Positions 1 to 7,249 of a DNA stretch of 49,349 nt are shown one piece after another. The stretch is from Avidehalobacter sp964569265. Lineage in GTDB: Bacteria; Bacillota; Dehalobacteriia; UBA4068; UBA4997. The translations under genes were made by a program, and so were the position numbers. The notes beneath the pieces were generated by a model that saw nothing but the letters and a program-made list of their open reading frames with translations, was not told where the DNA came from and searched no databases. The stretch's first letter is position 1. Every line of letters begins with the position of its first letter. The stretch covers positions 1-49,349 of the forward strand of contig CAZMTO010000012.1 in assembly GCA_964569265.1 (NCBI GenBank), read 5' to 3'.

Positions 1-747
1 ACCCAAGCCGATAGCCATATCGCTGTAGCCGGAAAAATCAAAGTATATGTGCATAGAAAACGCCAGCGCGTACAGCCAGTAAAACGCTACCGATGTATCT
101 GATATACTGCGGAAAATATCACACAGCTCGCCCAGTTGGTTGGCAATAAGCACCTTTTTGGCCAAACCAACCGTAAAACGGAAAGCACCGTCAGCACAAT
201 TTTGCCACGAATGTGTACGCTGCCTAAGCTCCTGTTCTACAGTAGTGTAGCGCACAATGGGGCCGGCAATAAGCTGCGGAAACAACATTACATAGGTGGC
301 AAGGTTAAGCAGATTTTTTTGCACCGCCGCATTGCCGCGGTAAACATCTATGGTGTAGCTAAGCGTTTGAAAAGTATAAAAGCTGATACCGATAGGCAAG
401 CTTAGGCCCAGGTAGGCCAAATTGCTTTGCAGCAGAGAATTTACCGTTTGTACAAAAAAATCGGAATATTTAAACAGCCCCAGCGTGGCAAGGCTAAGCG
501 TTACTGACAGCACCAAAAACCGGCGCGCCCACGGCGTACCCCTAAAGCGGTCAATCAGCAGCGCCAAAACATAAGCCAGCACCACATTGGCAATCATCAG
601 CAGGGTATAAAGCTGTTCTCCCCAAAAGTAGAAAAACAGACTGGCCGCCAGCAGCACGCCGTTTTTAAGGCGCATAGGCACGGCAAAATACAGCACCAGC
701 ACCGCCGCCAAAAAATAATATAAAAAAGAAATGCTTGAAAACAGCAA
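1..747 (-). CDS. MBOAT-family O-acyltransferase, AlgI-like (partial, runs off left edge)
   Basis: The first 249 codons of a polytopic membrane acyltransferase that would transfer acyl (usually acetyl) groups onto an exported polysaccharide or cell-wall polymer. The frame is open to base 1. The visible protein begins LFSSISFLYYF after the initiator and contains FPQLIAGPIVRY and HIYFDFSGYSDMAIGLG, signatures of AlgI/DltB-like MBOAT proteins. The catalytic histidine region lies beyond the window. There is no ATG where the family N-terminus (M-L-F-S/N-S) falls. A TTG at 747-745 sits exactly there, one codon after an in-frame TAA at 753-751 plus ACG CTT, so TTG is the start. Only a weak AGGT lies upstream. 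The gene follows a terminator by 17 bp, so its own promoter is not evident. The substrate is unknown because downstream partners are outside the window. Confidence 0.85.
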   Translation of the reverse strand, partial: MLFSSISFLYYFLAAVLVLYFAVPMRLKNGVLLAASLFFYFWGEQLYTLLMIANVVLAYVLALLIDRFRGTPWARRFLVLSVTLSLATLGLFKYSDFFVQTVNSLLQSNLAYLGLSLPIGISFYTFQTLSYTIDVYRGNAAVQKNLLNLATYVMLFPQLIAGPIVRYTTVEQELRQRTHSWQNCADGAFRFTVGLAKKVLIANQLGELCDIFRSISDTSVAFYWLYALAFSMHIYFDFSGYSDMAIGLG

Positions 748-763
748 AAGCGTTTACCTATTT

Positions 764-790
764 AAAAAAGGCGGGTGTTAGCCCGCCTTT
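764..790 (-). terminator. Intrinsic terminator of the 807-1721 lipoprotein gene
   Basis: Nine-base stem AAAGGCGGG / CCCGCCTTT (767-775 with 782-790), six-base loop, followed on the minus strand by six T. It lies just after the lipoprotein stop and just before the MBOAT start. Confidence 0.85.
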
Positions 791-806
791 AGTACCTTTC
801 TGATTT

Positions 807-1721
807 TTAGTAGGTTTCGGGCGCCATAATTACCAGCAGCGCATTACGGCCGCGGTCTTTATAGGTGGTTTGCAGCAAAACATCGGCTTCGGTGCAAACA
901 TTCCACGCCAAATTAGCCTGCGCTTTAATGGTTTCGACCACATCATCGGCATTTACATCGGCGTCTAACATAAATACATAGCCCACAAAGGGTATAGAAC
1001 CGATCATCGGTGCAAACTGGGCACCATCGGCAAAGTCGGTAAATTCTTCTAAACCGGCCAGCCAACCGGGCTCAACCGCTGCTGCCGACAAATCCAGCGG
1101 AAAATTGTCAATAGCGCAAATATGCTCGGCAATGCTTAAAGCATCGGTGTCGGCTTCTTCCGACATATAGGTCTCGAAGCGGTCAAGCAACTGCTGATTG
1201 TAATCAACCTGTTCGGGCATAGCCTCGCTGAGCATTACCAAAAATACCAGATTATCAGCACAGGCCGTTGCAAGCTGGTCGGCAGCTACAGTGCCGTTCC
1301 ACGCGGTATCGGCGTGATCTTTAAGGTAGTTCATAAAGCTCTCGGTATCCGCACCATCAGCCAGCTCATACACATAGCCTAAAAAAACATCGTTGCCATA
1401 GGTCTGTATATAGGTAGCCTTTTCAAACGGTTCGGGAGCAAAATCAGCATCAAAGCCCACCATAAATTCGGTGTCCATCATATTGTAGGTAGAAAGATCA
1501 CGGCCTGCCAAAAGGTCGCCGGCAATCAGCATTTCGGCAATTTCCTCGCCGGAAGCATCGGGGTTGGCATTTACGGTTTCAACAAACAGGTTAGTCAACT
1601 GTGCCGAAAGTGTGTTGGCATCGCCGGAGGTGTTACCCTGCTGAGTATCGCCGCCGCCACAGGCAGCAAGCCCCAAAATACCAAAGCTAAGTGTTAAAAT
1701 AAGTGCCAGAATTTTCTTCAT
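807..1721 (-). CDS. Lipoprotein with two tandem homologous modules, function unknown
   Basis: A 304-residue exported lipoprotein. The signal peptide MKKILALIL...LAAC gives a lipobox with Cys21, followed by a Gly-rich linker. The mature part seems to be an internal duplication. Residues about 41-165 and 178-304 align over the same pattern: an amphipathic start (LTNLFVETV / LLDRFETYM), then GNDVFLGYVYELADGAD versus SIPFVGYVFMLDADVN, then AWNGTV versus AWNVCT, then NLVFLVML versus NALLVIMA. I do not recognise the family. The ATG at 1721 gives the cleanest signal peptide. An in-frame ATG at 1730 (M-L-T-M-K-K) also exists, but the TAAGGAG is only 3 bases from it and 12 from 1721, so the start is uncertain by three codons. 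Monocistronic, with its own terminator. Confidence 0.7.
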   Translation of the reverse strand: MKKILALILTLSFGILGLAACGGGDTQQGNTSGDANTLSAQLTNLFVETVNANPDASGEEIAEMLIAGDLLAGRDLSTYNMMDTEFMVGFDADFAPEPFEKATYIQTYGNDVFLGYVYELADGADTESFMNYLKDHADTAWNGTVAADQLATACADNLVFLVMLSEAMPEQVDYNQQLLDRFETYMSEEADTDALSIAEHICAIDNFPLDLSAAAVEPGWLAGLEEFTDFADGAQFAPMIGSIPFVGYVFMLDADVNADDVVETIKAQANLAWNVCTEADVLLQTTYKDRGRNALLVIMAPETY

Positions 1722-1779
1722 TGTAAGCATAAACTCCTTAATGTTTAAATATTTTTGTGATTTACTGTTCGCGCGGCAG

Positions 1780-1825
1780 TCAGGCGCCACTGACATTTTT
1801 GCCGCAGGGCATCAGGCGCCACTGA
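1780..1825. repeat. Two exact 14-bp direct repeats TCAGGCGCCACTGA, 32 bp apart
   Basis: TCAGGCGCCACTGA occurs at 1780-1793 and again at 1812-1825, upstream of the duplicated-module lipoprotein (starts 1721, minus). Each copy is built round GGCGCC and has partly inverted ends. The 32-bp period is close to three helical turns. Could be a paired operator or a local duplication. Confidence 0.6.
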
Positions 1826-1944
1826 TACCGGCAGCAAAGGCGCAACAAGCAATATCCCTAATATTATATTATAAACGGCAGCAAAACACAATAGCCGTTT
1901 AGCTGGCAGATGATGTTTGTGGGTAAAACGTGCAAAAAAATATA

Positions 1945-1974
1945 TTGTAGAATCTACAGCAAATATGCTACAAT
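1945..1974 (+). promoter_or_regulatory. Promoter of bcp with a 6-1-6 palindrome over the -35
   Basis: Extended -10 TGC-TACAAT (1966-1974) with a weak -35 TTGTAG at 1945-1950, spacer 18. The palindrome TGTAGA-A-TCTACA (1946-1958) covers the -35, the position expected for a repressor site. Confidence 0.55.
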
Positions 1975-2019
1975 AAAAACACAAAAACAAAACCTGTTAA
2001 AGAATACGGAGGAATAATT

Positions 2020-2481
2020 ATGTTGGATATCAATACAGCGGCACCAAATTTTACACTGCCGGATAAAGACGGCAACCTTGTAAGCCTCAGCGATTTTGCC
2101 GGCAAAAAGGTAATATTGTATTTTTACCCTAAAGATAACACCCCCGGCTGTACCCGTCAGGCTTGTGCCTTTGCTGCTGCCTACAACGATTTTAAACAAA
2201 TTGATGCGGTGGTTATCGGTATAAGCAAGGATTCCGCAGCATCTCACCAAAAATTTGCCGCCAAGCACGAGCTGCCCTTTATTTTGCTGGCCGACACCGA
2301 GCTGGAGGCTATTAAAGCCTACGATGTTTGGCAGGAAAAAAAGATGTGCGGCAAGGTAAGTATGGGCGTGGTGCGTACTACCTATATTATTGACGAGCAG
2401 GGCAATATTGAAAAGGTTATGCCCAAAGTAAAGCCGGACACCAATGCCGCTGAAATTTTAGCCTACCTTAAAGGCGAATAA
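2020..2481 (+). CDS. bcp: Thiol peroxidase, peroxiredoxin Bcp/PrxQ type
   Basis: Cytoplasmic thioredoxin-dependent peroxidase reducing H2O2 and organic hydroperoxides. The 153-residue length is normal for Bcp. The active-site segment FYPKDNTPGCTRQAC carries the peroxidatic Cys44 and, five residues on, Cys49, the resolving cysteine of the atypical 2-Cys PrxQ class. The thioredoxin-fold start (APNFTLPDKDGN) and the late VRTTYIIDEQGNI strand are also typical. The ATG follows GGAGG at normal spacing. Transcribed alone: it has its own promoter with a palindrome, and a bidirectional terminator follows. Confidence 0.93.
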   Translation: MLDINTAAPNFTLPDKDGNLVSLSDFAGKKVILYFYPKDNTPGCTRQACAFAAAYNDFKQIDAVVIGISKDSAASHQKFAAKHELPFILLADTELEAIKAYDVWQEKKMCGKVSMGVVRTTYIIDEQGNIEKVMPKVKPDTNAAEILAYLKGE

Positions 2482-2512
2482 GCGAGCAGGGCAAATTGCT
2501 ACCGCAAAAAAT

Positions 2513-2550
2513 AAAACTCTCCCATTGCAGTGTGCCGGGAGAGTTTTTAT
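2513..2550. terminator. Bidirectional terminator between bcp and the convergent reductase
   Basis: Eleven-base stem AAAACTCTCCC / GGGAGAGTTTT (513-523 with 537-547 of this kilobase) with T-rich flanks on both strands. Confidence 0.85.
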
Positions 2551-2568
2551 TATGGTTATACACCTGTT

Positions 2569-3105
2569 TTACACAGCAGCGCCCATATCATATGCCTGCT
2601 GCATAGCTTTGGTAGCTTTTACTTCGCCTTTTTCGTAAACGCCCATACCCAAAACAACGCCCATTTCTTTGGCACCGTCTACACAGTCGGCATACCCGCG
2701 GAAGCAGGCAAGGGTAGTTTCGGCCGATTCCGCTTCGGCATCGGCAGCCGTAACAATGTAGTAAAATTCTTTGTTTTTAACCTCTGTCCAGTGGGCCACA
2801 GTACGGTCTATAACGGCCTTTAGCTGGGCATCTATCGAATAAAAATATACCGGGCTGGCCAGCACCAAAACGTCGGCATCAATTATCCTTTGCATAATTT
2901 CGGCCATATCATCTTTAATGGCGCAAACACCGGTGCCACGGCAGGCATAGCAGGCCAGGCAGCAGGCCACCTTTTTTTCTGCTACACGTATTTTCTCCAC
3001 ATCATTACCTGCGGCCAGCGCACCCTTGGCAAATTCATCACACAAGGTATCGGAATTTCCGCCTTTGCGGGGGCTGCCGGATAATATCAATACTTTTTTG
3101 CTCAT
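2569..3105 (-). CDS. Flavodoxin-family NAD(P)H-dependent FMN reductase / iron-sulfur flavoprotein-like
   Basis: A 178-residue flavodoxin-fold protein. The N-terminus MSKKVLILSGSPRKGGNSDTL is the FMN-phosphate loop. A Cys-rich stretch follows (CCLACYACRGTGVC, about residues 48-62, then DDM). The ASPVYFYSIDAQLKAVIDR segment is the second FMN-contacting loop. The Cys pattern resembles the compact motif in iron-sulfur flavoproteins and in many anaerobe flavin reductases, so a bound Fe-S cluster is possible but unproven. AAGGAGA precedes the ATG. It lies 49 bp after the aldo/keto reductase on the same strand, so the two are probably one transcript and may act together as electron-supplying and carbonyl-reducing partners (inference). 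Confidence 0.85.
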   Translation of the reverse strand: MSKKVLILSGSPRKGGNSDTLCDEFAKGALAAGNDVEKIRVAEKKVACCLACYACRGTGVCAIKDDMAEIMQRIIDADVLVLASPVYFYSIDAQLKAVIDRTVAHWTEVKNKEFYYIVTAADAEAESAETTLACFRGYADCVDGAKEMGVVLGMGVYEKGEVKATKAMQQAYDMGAAV

Positions 3106-3154
3106 TTTACAATTCTCCTTTACCCAAATTCACCAAATTTTATTTGACTTAATT

Positions 3155-4042
3155 TTACCAGCTTTTTTTCTCTTTGCGGCAATCGTTGTTTTGCCGGCGT
3201 TCTTCTACCATCTTAACAAACCATTCCACCATAGCCGGGTCGGTATGCGCAAAAAACGAGCTTTGCTTACGGTCTAAAGCGGCTATGGCTGCCATATCCT
3301 CTGCGGTCAGCGTAAAGTCAAACACATTAAAGTTTTCGGCCATACGTTCAATGTGTACAGACTTGGGAATTACAACAATGCCGCGCTGCAAATGCCAGCG
3401 CAAAATAACCTGAGCGGTGGTTTTGCCGTATTTATCGGCAATGGCTTTAAGTTCCGGCAAGGCAAACATATCGCCGCGGCCTTCGCCAAAGGGTGCCCAG
3501 GCTTCTAACTGCACACCGTATTTATCGTGCCAAAGCAGGGCTTCGGCCTGCTGATGATGCGGATGAATTTCTATCTGATTTACTGCCGGCTTAATCCGCG
3601 CAAACGAGGCAATATCTACCATACGGTCGGGGTAAAAGTTAGAAATTCCAATAGCGCGAATTTTACCCTCATCGTACAAATCCTCTAACGCACGGTAAGC
3701 ACCGTAAACATCGCTAAAGGGCTGGTGCAGCAAACACAAGTCCAAATAGTCTACCTGCAGCTTTTGCATAGACTCCAGCACCGATTCCATACATTCACGG
3801 TAGCCGTAATGTTCTATCCACACCTTGGTGGTCAAAAAAATCTCCTCGCGGTTAATACCGCTTTTGGCAATAGCACGGCCAACTTCTTCTTCATTAAAAT
3901 AAGACTGTGCGGTATCAATAAGCCGATAACCAACCTTTAAGGCATCGGCAACACAGCGTTCACATTCATCTTTGGTAACCTGATAAACACCGTAGCCCAA
4001 CTGCGGCATTACCACACCGTTATTAAGTGTAACCGTTTGCAT
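3155..4042 (-). CDS. Aldo/keto reductase
   Basis: NAD(P)H-dependent cytoplasmic oxidoreductase of the AKR superfamily (TIM barrel), reducing aldehydes or ketones; substrate not predictable. The catalytic tetrad is complete: Asp43 and Tyr48 in LIDTAQSYFNEEE, Lys73 in LTTKVW, His106 in CLLHQPF. The C-terminal cofactor motif VVIPKSVHIERMAEN is present. The ATG at 4042 is chosen because GGAGG is eight bases upstream. The in-frame GTG at 4051 overlaps the Shine-Dalgarno. First gene of a probable two-gene operon with the flavodoxin-like reductase. Confidence 0.92.
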   Translation of the reverse strand: MQTVTLNNGVVMPQLGYGVYQVTKDECERCVADALKVGYRLIDTAQSYFNEEEVGRAIAKSGINREEIFLTTKVWIEHYGYRECMESVLESMQKLQVDYLDLCLLHQPFSDVYGAYRALEDLYDEGKIRAIGISNFYPDRMVDIASFARIKPAVNQIEIHPHHQQAEALLWHDKYGVQLEAWAPFGEGRGDMFALPELKAIADKYGKTTAQVILRWHLQRGIVVIPKSVHIERMAENFNVFDFTLTAEDMAAIAALDRKQSSFFAHTDPAMVEWFVKMVEERRQNNDCRKEKKSW

Positions 4043-4132
4043 AAAAAACACCTCCGTATAAAAATACTTGTAATTTTAAACAACAATATGCTACTATATG
4101 TTTTGTTATGGTTTATATTGCTGTTTAAATTT

Positions 4133-4163
4133 ATTATACATCCTAAAGTTGACTTTAAGTCAA
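4133..4163 (-). promoter_or_regulatory. Promoter of the aldo/keto reductase with a 15-bp perfect palindrome
   Basis: On the minus strand a -35 TTGACT (4163-4158) and -10 TATAAT (4138-4133) are separated by 19 bases, slightly long. The -35 is half of TTGACTT-T-AAGTCAA (4149-4163), a perfect 7-1-7 palindrome in the divergent region with tenA. Confidence 0.5.
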
Positions 4164-4216
4164 TAGGGTAAAAGTAATTTTTTACCACAACAAAATAAAT
4201 AGTAAGGAGCATATTT

Positions 4217-4873
4217 ATGAAGCTTACCGAAAAACTGCTTGCCGCCACCAAGGCCATATGGCAGGATTATAATTTGCACCCCTTTGTGCTGGGCATACAA
4301 AACGGCACCCTGCCGCGGCAAAAATTCCGCTACTATATTATTCAGGACTACCTTTACCTTGAAGAATACGCCAAGGTTTTTGCCATAGGCGTGGCCAAGG
4401 CTAAAAGCCCCCAAACAGCTGCTTTGTTTGCCCAATATATGGCGCAAATGCACGCCGAACTTAATATCCATAATGGGTATATGGGGCAGCTTGGCATAAC
4501 CGAAGCGGAAATTGCTGCCAGCCCGCGTGCCTTAGACAACTTATCCTATACATCTTATATGCTGCGCATAGCCTACGAGCTGGGCGAGGTGGAGATTTTA
4601 ACGGCGGTGCTTTCCTGCGCGTACAGCTACGAGGTAATTGCCAAAAAAATTATGCAAAACAACCCGGCTGCCACCAACGATGCTTTTTACGGCGAATGGA
4701 TAAAGGGTTATGCCGCCGACGAATATACTGCCGAAAATGTTATACTGCTAAACACCCTTGATGAGCTGACCGCTGGTTACAGTGAAGCGCAAACCCAAAA
4801 GCTTATTGAAATTTTTACCGTGTGTTCTGAATACGAGCTTAATTTTTGGCAAATGGCCTGGCAAATGTCATAA
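4217..4873 (+). CDS. tenA: TenA-family thiaminase II / aminopyrimidine aminohydrolase
   Basis: Cytoplasmic all-helical enzyme that hydrolyses aminopyrimidine breakdown products of thiamine (or thiamine itself) to the HMP pyrimidine for salvage. At 218 residues it has TenA length. Hallmarks match Bacillus TenA: Asp44 and Tyr47 in IIQDYLYLEEYAK, the catalytic-Cys segment LSCAYSYEVIAKKI, and the C-terminal Glu of CSEYELNFW. AAGGAGC precedes the ATG. It stands about 39 kb from thiM-thiE and I find no TPP riboswitch upstream. Instead, a 15-bp palindrome lies between it and the aldo/keto reductase. Function is inferred from family residues. Confidence 0.9.
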   Translation: MKLTEKLLAATKAIWQDYNLHPFVLGIQNGTLPRQKFRYYIIQDYLYLEEYAKVFAIGVAKAKSPQTAALFAQYMAQMHAELNIHNGYMGQLGITEAEIAASPRALDNLSYTSYMLRIAYELGEVEILTAVLSCAYSYEVIAKKIMQNNPAATNDAFYGEWIKGYAADEYTAENVILLNTLDELTAGYSEAQTQKLIEIFTVCSEYELNFWQMAWQMS

Positions 4874-4885
4874 AAAATAAAAAAA

Positions 4886-4937
4886 GCCCGCTGCTGCCCC
4901 GGCACAATGCCAAAACAGTAGCGGGCCTATTTTTTTA
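4886..4937. terminator. Bidirectional terminator between tenA and the nitroreductase gene
   Basis: Eleven-base stem GCCCGCTGCTG / CAGTAGCGGGC (4886-4896 with 4916-4926) with one G-U pair. T7 follows on the plus strand and an A-rich stretch on the other side serves the minus strand. Confidence 0.85.
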
Positions 4938-5591
4938 AGCGTGCGGTTTTTTGCCGGTAACAGCTTCAAAGTGATATTTTACAATACCCAAATCTACCTT
5001 GGCATAAAAACCCTTGCCGCAGGCAGCCTTAACGGTGCCGTCCGCCAGCAGTTCAAAATAAAATTTTTGCTGATTCATAGCAGTGGGGGCCAGCAGTGCA
5101 GCTTTAACGCCGTCTAAAAACCAGTCGGGCTTGTCGGCAGTATAGTTGCAAACCTGCTTTAAGTCTTTATCTTTATGCGGCACGCCCTGCGTTTGGCCAT
5201 ACCCCAGGGATATTATGCAAACCTGCTTTTCGCCGTTTAAAATTTGTGCCCGGCTTTTGCCGTGCGTAAGTGCCACCCAGCAGGTATTAAGCCCCAGCTC
5301 CTGCGCTTTAAGCACCAGCTCCTCACCGTAATAGCCCAGCTTTTCATCTAAATCCGTAGCTTTTTTACCAACTAGAGCAATATAATTTTGCACGCCGCTA
5401 AACTTGCCGTAATGCGCCATCATCGAATCAAAGCACTTGGGTTCATCGTAAAATATTTGAATATGCAGCCCGGCTTCTGCATTGATGTCGGCAATCAGTT
5501 CATCTAAAATTGCACGTTTTTTCGCCTCTATGGGGGCGTTGGTATATTGGCGCACACTATGCCGCGCCTGCATAAGTTCCAATGTTTTCAT
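4935..5591 (-). CDS. Nitroreductase-family FMN flavoprotein
   Basis: A 218-residue protein. The N-terminal LMQARHSVRQYTNAPIE is the nitroreductase FMN-binding signature (R-x-S-x-R-x-[YF]). It also has GLNTCWVALTHGKSR and the late LAPTAMNQQKFYFEL (APS/T-x-x-NxQ) motif. These enzymes reduce nitro compounds, quinones or flavins with NAD(P)H; the substrate here is unknown. The ATG follows GGAGG. It lies 32 bp downstream of an ArsR-type regulator on the same strand, and a palindrome at the operon promoter suggests autoregulation of both genes by that repressor (inference). Confidence 0.87.
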   Translation of the reverse strand: MKTLELMQARHSVRQYTNAPIEAKKRAILDELIADINAEAGLHIQIFYDEPKCFDSMMAHYGKFSGVQNYIALVGKKATDLDEKLGYYGEELVLKAQELGLNTCWVALTHGKSRAQILNGEKQVCIISLGYGQTQGVPHKDKDLKQVCNYTADKPDWFLDGVKAALLAPTAMNQQKFYFELLADGTVKAACGKGFYAKVDLGIVKYHFEAVTGKKPHA

Positions 5592-5623
5592 AAAAGTAAT
5601 CCTCCAAAATTTTAATATTTGCT

Positions 5624-5992
5624 TTATTCTACAGATTCATCTTTAACTGTTCTGTCCGGCAGATTGTGCAATATTGTTTGCGCCAGTTGCAGGGTAGTTA
5701 TCAACTGGTCAAAGGCTTCGGCTTCCGGGTCAAAGTAATAGTAGTTCTTAGTGCCTTCTTTACGCACCTTTACAATACCGGCATTCTTCATTATCTGCAA
5801 ATGATGCGACACCGCCGGACGGGAAAGGTTGGTTTTTTCGGTTATTTCGCCTACGCGCACGCCGCTGCATTTACCGATTTTTATCATTTCTAAAATAAGG
5901 TGCAGCCGCGTTTCGTCGCCAATTGCCGTTAACATTTTAGAACATTCGGCAAAGTTGTCGGCCAAGGTGCAAACCTGCTTTTGCAGCTCCAT
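5624..5992 (-). CDS. ArsR-family winged-helix transcriptional repressor
   Basis: A 122-residue DNA-binding protein. The ArsR HTH covers about residues 20-100: GDETRLHLILEM, then the recognition helix TNLSRPAVSHHLQIMKNAGIV, then the wing VRKEGTKNYYYF. I see no clear CxC metal site in the recognition helix; Cys8, Cys17 and Cys42 are scattered, so the inducer could be a metal, a redox signal or a small molecule. The start is supported by AGGGA upstream. It heads a two-gene operon with the nitroreductase. The operon promoter overlaps a perfect palindrome at 6045-6059, the likely operator. Confidence 0.9.
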   Translation of the reverse strand: MELQKQVCTLADNFAECSKMLTAIGDETRLHLILEMIKIGKCSGVRVGEITEKTNLSRPAVSHHLQIMKNAGIVKVRKEGTKNYYYFDPEAEAFDQLITTLQLAQTILHNLPDRTVKDESVE

Positions 5993-6032
5993 AATTATCC
6001 CTCACTTTCGTCTAAACACTTAAACCGTTAAC

Positions 6033-6059
6033 ATTATAACATATACATTTTTAAAATGT
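6033..6059 (-). promoter_or_regulatory. arsR-nitroreductase promoter and candidate operator
   Basis: Minus-strand extended -10 TGT-TATAAT (-10 at 6038-6033) with no good -35. The spacer region contains the perfect 7-1-7 palindrome ACATTTT-T-AAAATGT (6045-6059), placed to block RNA polymerase. Confidence 0.55.
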
Positions 6060-6094
6060 TCATCGGTAAAGCAAATCAAGACGAATATTTTTTG

Positions 6095-6138
6095 CAGAAA
6101 AAAACCGCCGTACCGGCAAAAGTCGGCACAACGGTTTA
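6095..6138 (-). terminator. Terminator of the cotJ operon
   Basis: Imperfect hairpin with outer stem AAACCG / CGGTTT (6102-6107 with 6132-6137) and inner CCG/CGG pairs, followed on the minus strand by seven T. Confidence 0.65.
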
Positions 6139-6157
6139 TAAAATTTAATTACATATT

Positions 6158-6754
6158 TTACTTTACAAAGCCCGGATTAAAAGCGTAAAAGTTGGTGCAG
6201 TCCAAGCGGTCTTTGGTGCGCTCAAGGGCTTCGCCAAAGCGTTGAAAATGCACGATTTCCCGCGTGCGCAAAAATTTTATCGGCTCTATAATATCCGGGT
6301 CATCTATCAAAGCCAGAATATTATCGTAGGTGGTGCGTGCCTTTTGTTCTGCTGCCATATTTTCGTGCAGGTCGGTAATTACGTCACCCTTAGACTGAAA
6401 ATAGGCCGCTGTAAACGGCACACCGCTGGCGGCAATAGGGTAAACACCCAGGGTATGGTCTACAAAATAATCCGCAAAGCCCTGTTCTTTTATCTGCTCC
6501 GGGGTAAGGTCACGGGTAAGCTGGTGTATTATAGCACTTATCATTTCCATATGTGCCAGTTCTTCGGTGCCTATATCGGTAAGCACGCCGGCAACATCGC
6601 GGTAGGGCATAGCATACCGCTGTGATAAATACCTGAGTGAGGCGCCCAGTTCGCCATCACTGCCGCCATACTGGCTGGAAATAATTTTAGCGGCACGGGC
6701 ATCGGTATTTTTTATGTTAACAGGAAATTGCAGCTTTCTGTCATATGTCCACAT
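6158..6754 (-). CDS. cotJC: Spore coat protein CotJC (manganese-catalase family)
   Basis: A 198-residue ferritin-like di-manganese protein of the CotJC family, a component of the inner spore coat. The N-terminus MWTYDRKLQFPVNIKNTDARAA and the metal-ligand helices (DIGTEELAHMEMISAII; HENMAAEQKARTTYDNIL; REIVHFQRFGEAL) are diagnostic. Shorter than stand-alone Mn catalases, as expected for CotJC. The ATG directly abuts the cotJB stop, with GGGAGG inside the end of cotJB. Third gene of the cotJABC operon, followed by a terminator. Expected to be made in the mother cell. Confidence 0.95.
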   Translation of the reverse strand: MWTYDRKLQFPVNIKNTDARAAKIISSQYGGSDGELGASLRYLSQRYAMPYRDVAGVLTDIGTEELAHMEMISAIIHQLTRDLTPEQIKEQGFADYFVDHTLGVYPIAASGVPFTAAYFQSKGDVITDLHENMAAEQKARTTYDNILALIDDPDIIEPIKFLRTREIVHFQRFGEALERTKDRLDCTNFYAFNPGFVK

Positions 6755-7009
6755 TTATTGCGCCTCCCTTTCCCACGGCCAGGGGTCATTTATCCAGCTC
6801 CAGCCGTTTTCTGCATTTACACTGCTAACCGTAAGCGGGCCAAAAGCGGCCTCGTAATCGGCAGTTAAAGCCGCCAGCAATTGGTTATAATAATCAAAAA
6901 AGCTCAGCGCGGTTTCGTCGGTAGGGTGGGTGTCTAAAAACAGTTGCGCATCTTTTACCAAAAAAGCCACAATCTGAATATCTTTAAGCAACTGCTGTTT
7001 TTCCGTCAT
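6755..7009 (-). CDS. cotJB: Spore coat protein CotJB
   Basis: An 84-residue CotJB-family coat protein: helical N-terminus (LLKDIQIVAFLVKDAQLFLDTHPTD), central FFDYYNQLL, and the conserved C-terminal WSWINDPWPWE. The family accompanies CotJA and CotJC in spore coats; biochemical role unknown. Its start overlaps the cotJA stop by four bases (ATGA), so translation is coupled. Confidence 0.95.
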   Translation of the reverse strand: MTEKQQLLKDIQIVAFLVKDAQLFLDTHPTDETALSFFDYYNQLLAALTADYEAAFGPLTVSSVNAENGWSWINDPWPWEREAQ

Positions 7010-7197
7010 TTATCCAACCCCCTTTGCATACCGGCGCTGCTGTTGCTGCCCGGTGGGTTATAGGGCAAATTAAGCTCCGGAAAGATTGTGCCGCTGTAAA
7101 AGGCTGCTTCGGGGCTGTAAACACGTTGCCATTGCTGTATGGGCACGCCGGCAATGGCCAAACCGCTGCACCCAGTCTGTTCAGTTTGCTTAACCAT
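7006..7197 (-). CDS. cotJA: Spore coat associated protein CotJA
   Basis: A 63-residue protein. The conserved CotJA core is IQQWQRVYSPEAAFYSGTIFPELNLPY, rich in aromatic and Pro residues; the flanks are variable. Good AGGAGGT seven bases before the ATG. First gene of the cotJABC operon. I could not find a convincing sigma-E promoter upstream, though the family is normally sigma-E controlled. Confidence 0.93.
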   Translation of the reverse strand: MVKQTEQTGCSGLAIAGVPIQQWQRVYSPEAAFYSGTIFPELNLPYNPPGSNSSAGMQRGLDK

Positions 7198-7249
7198 AAT
7201 TACCTCCTAAAAAAATATTGCTTAAACCAATATATGCTTTGGCTGCCGG

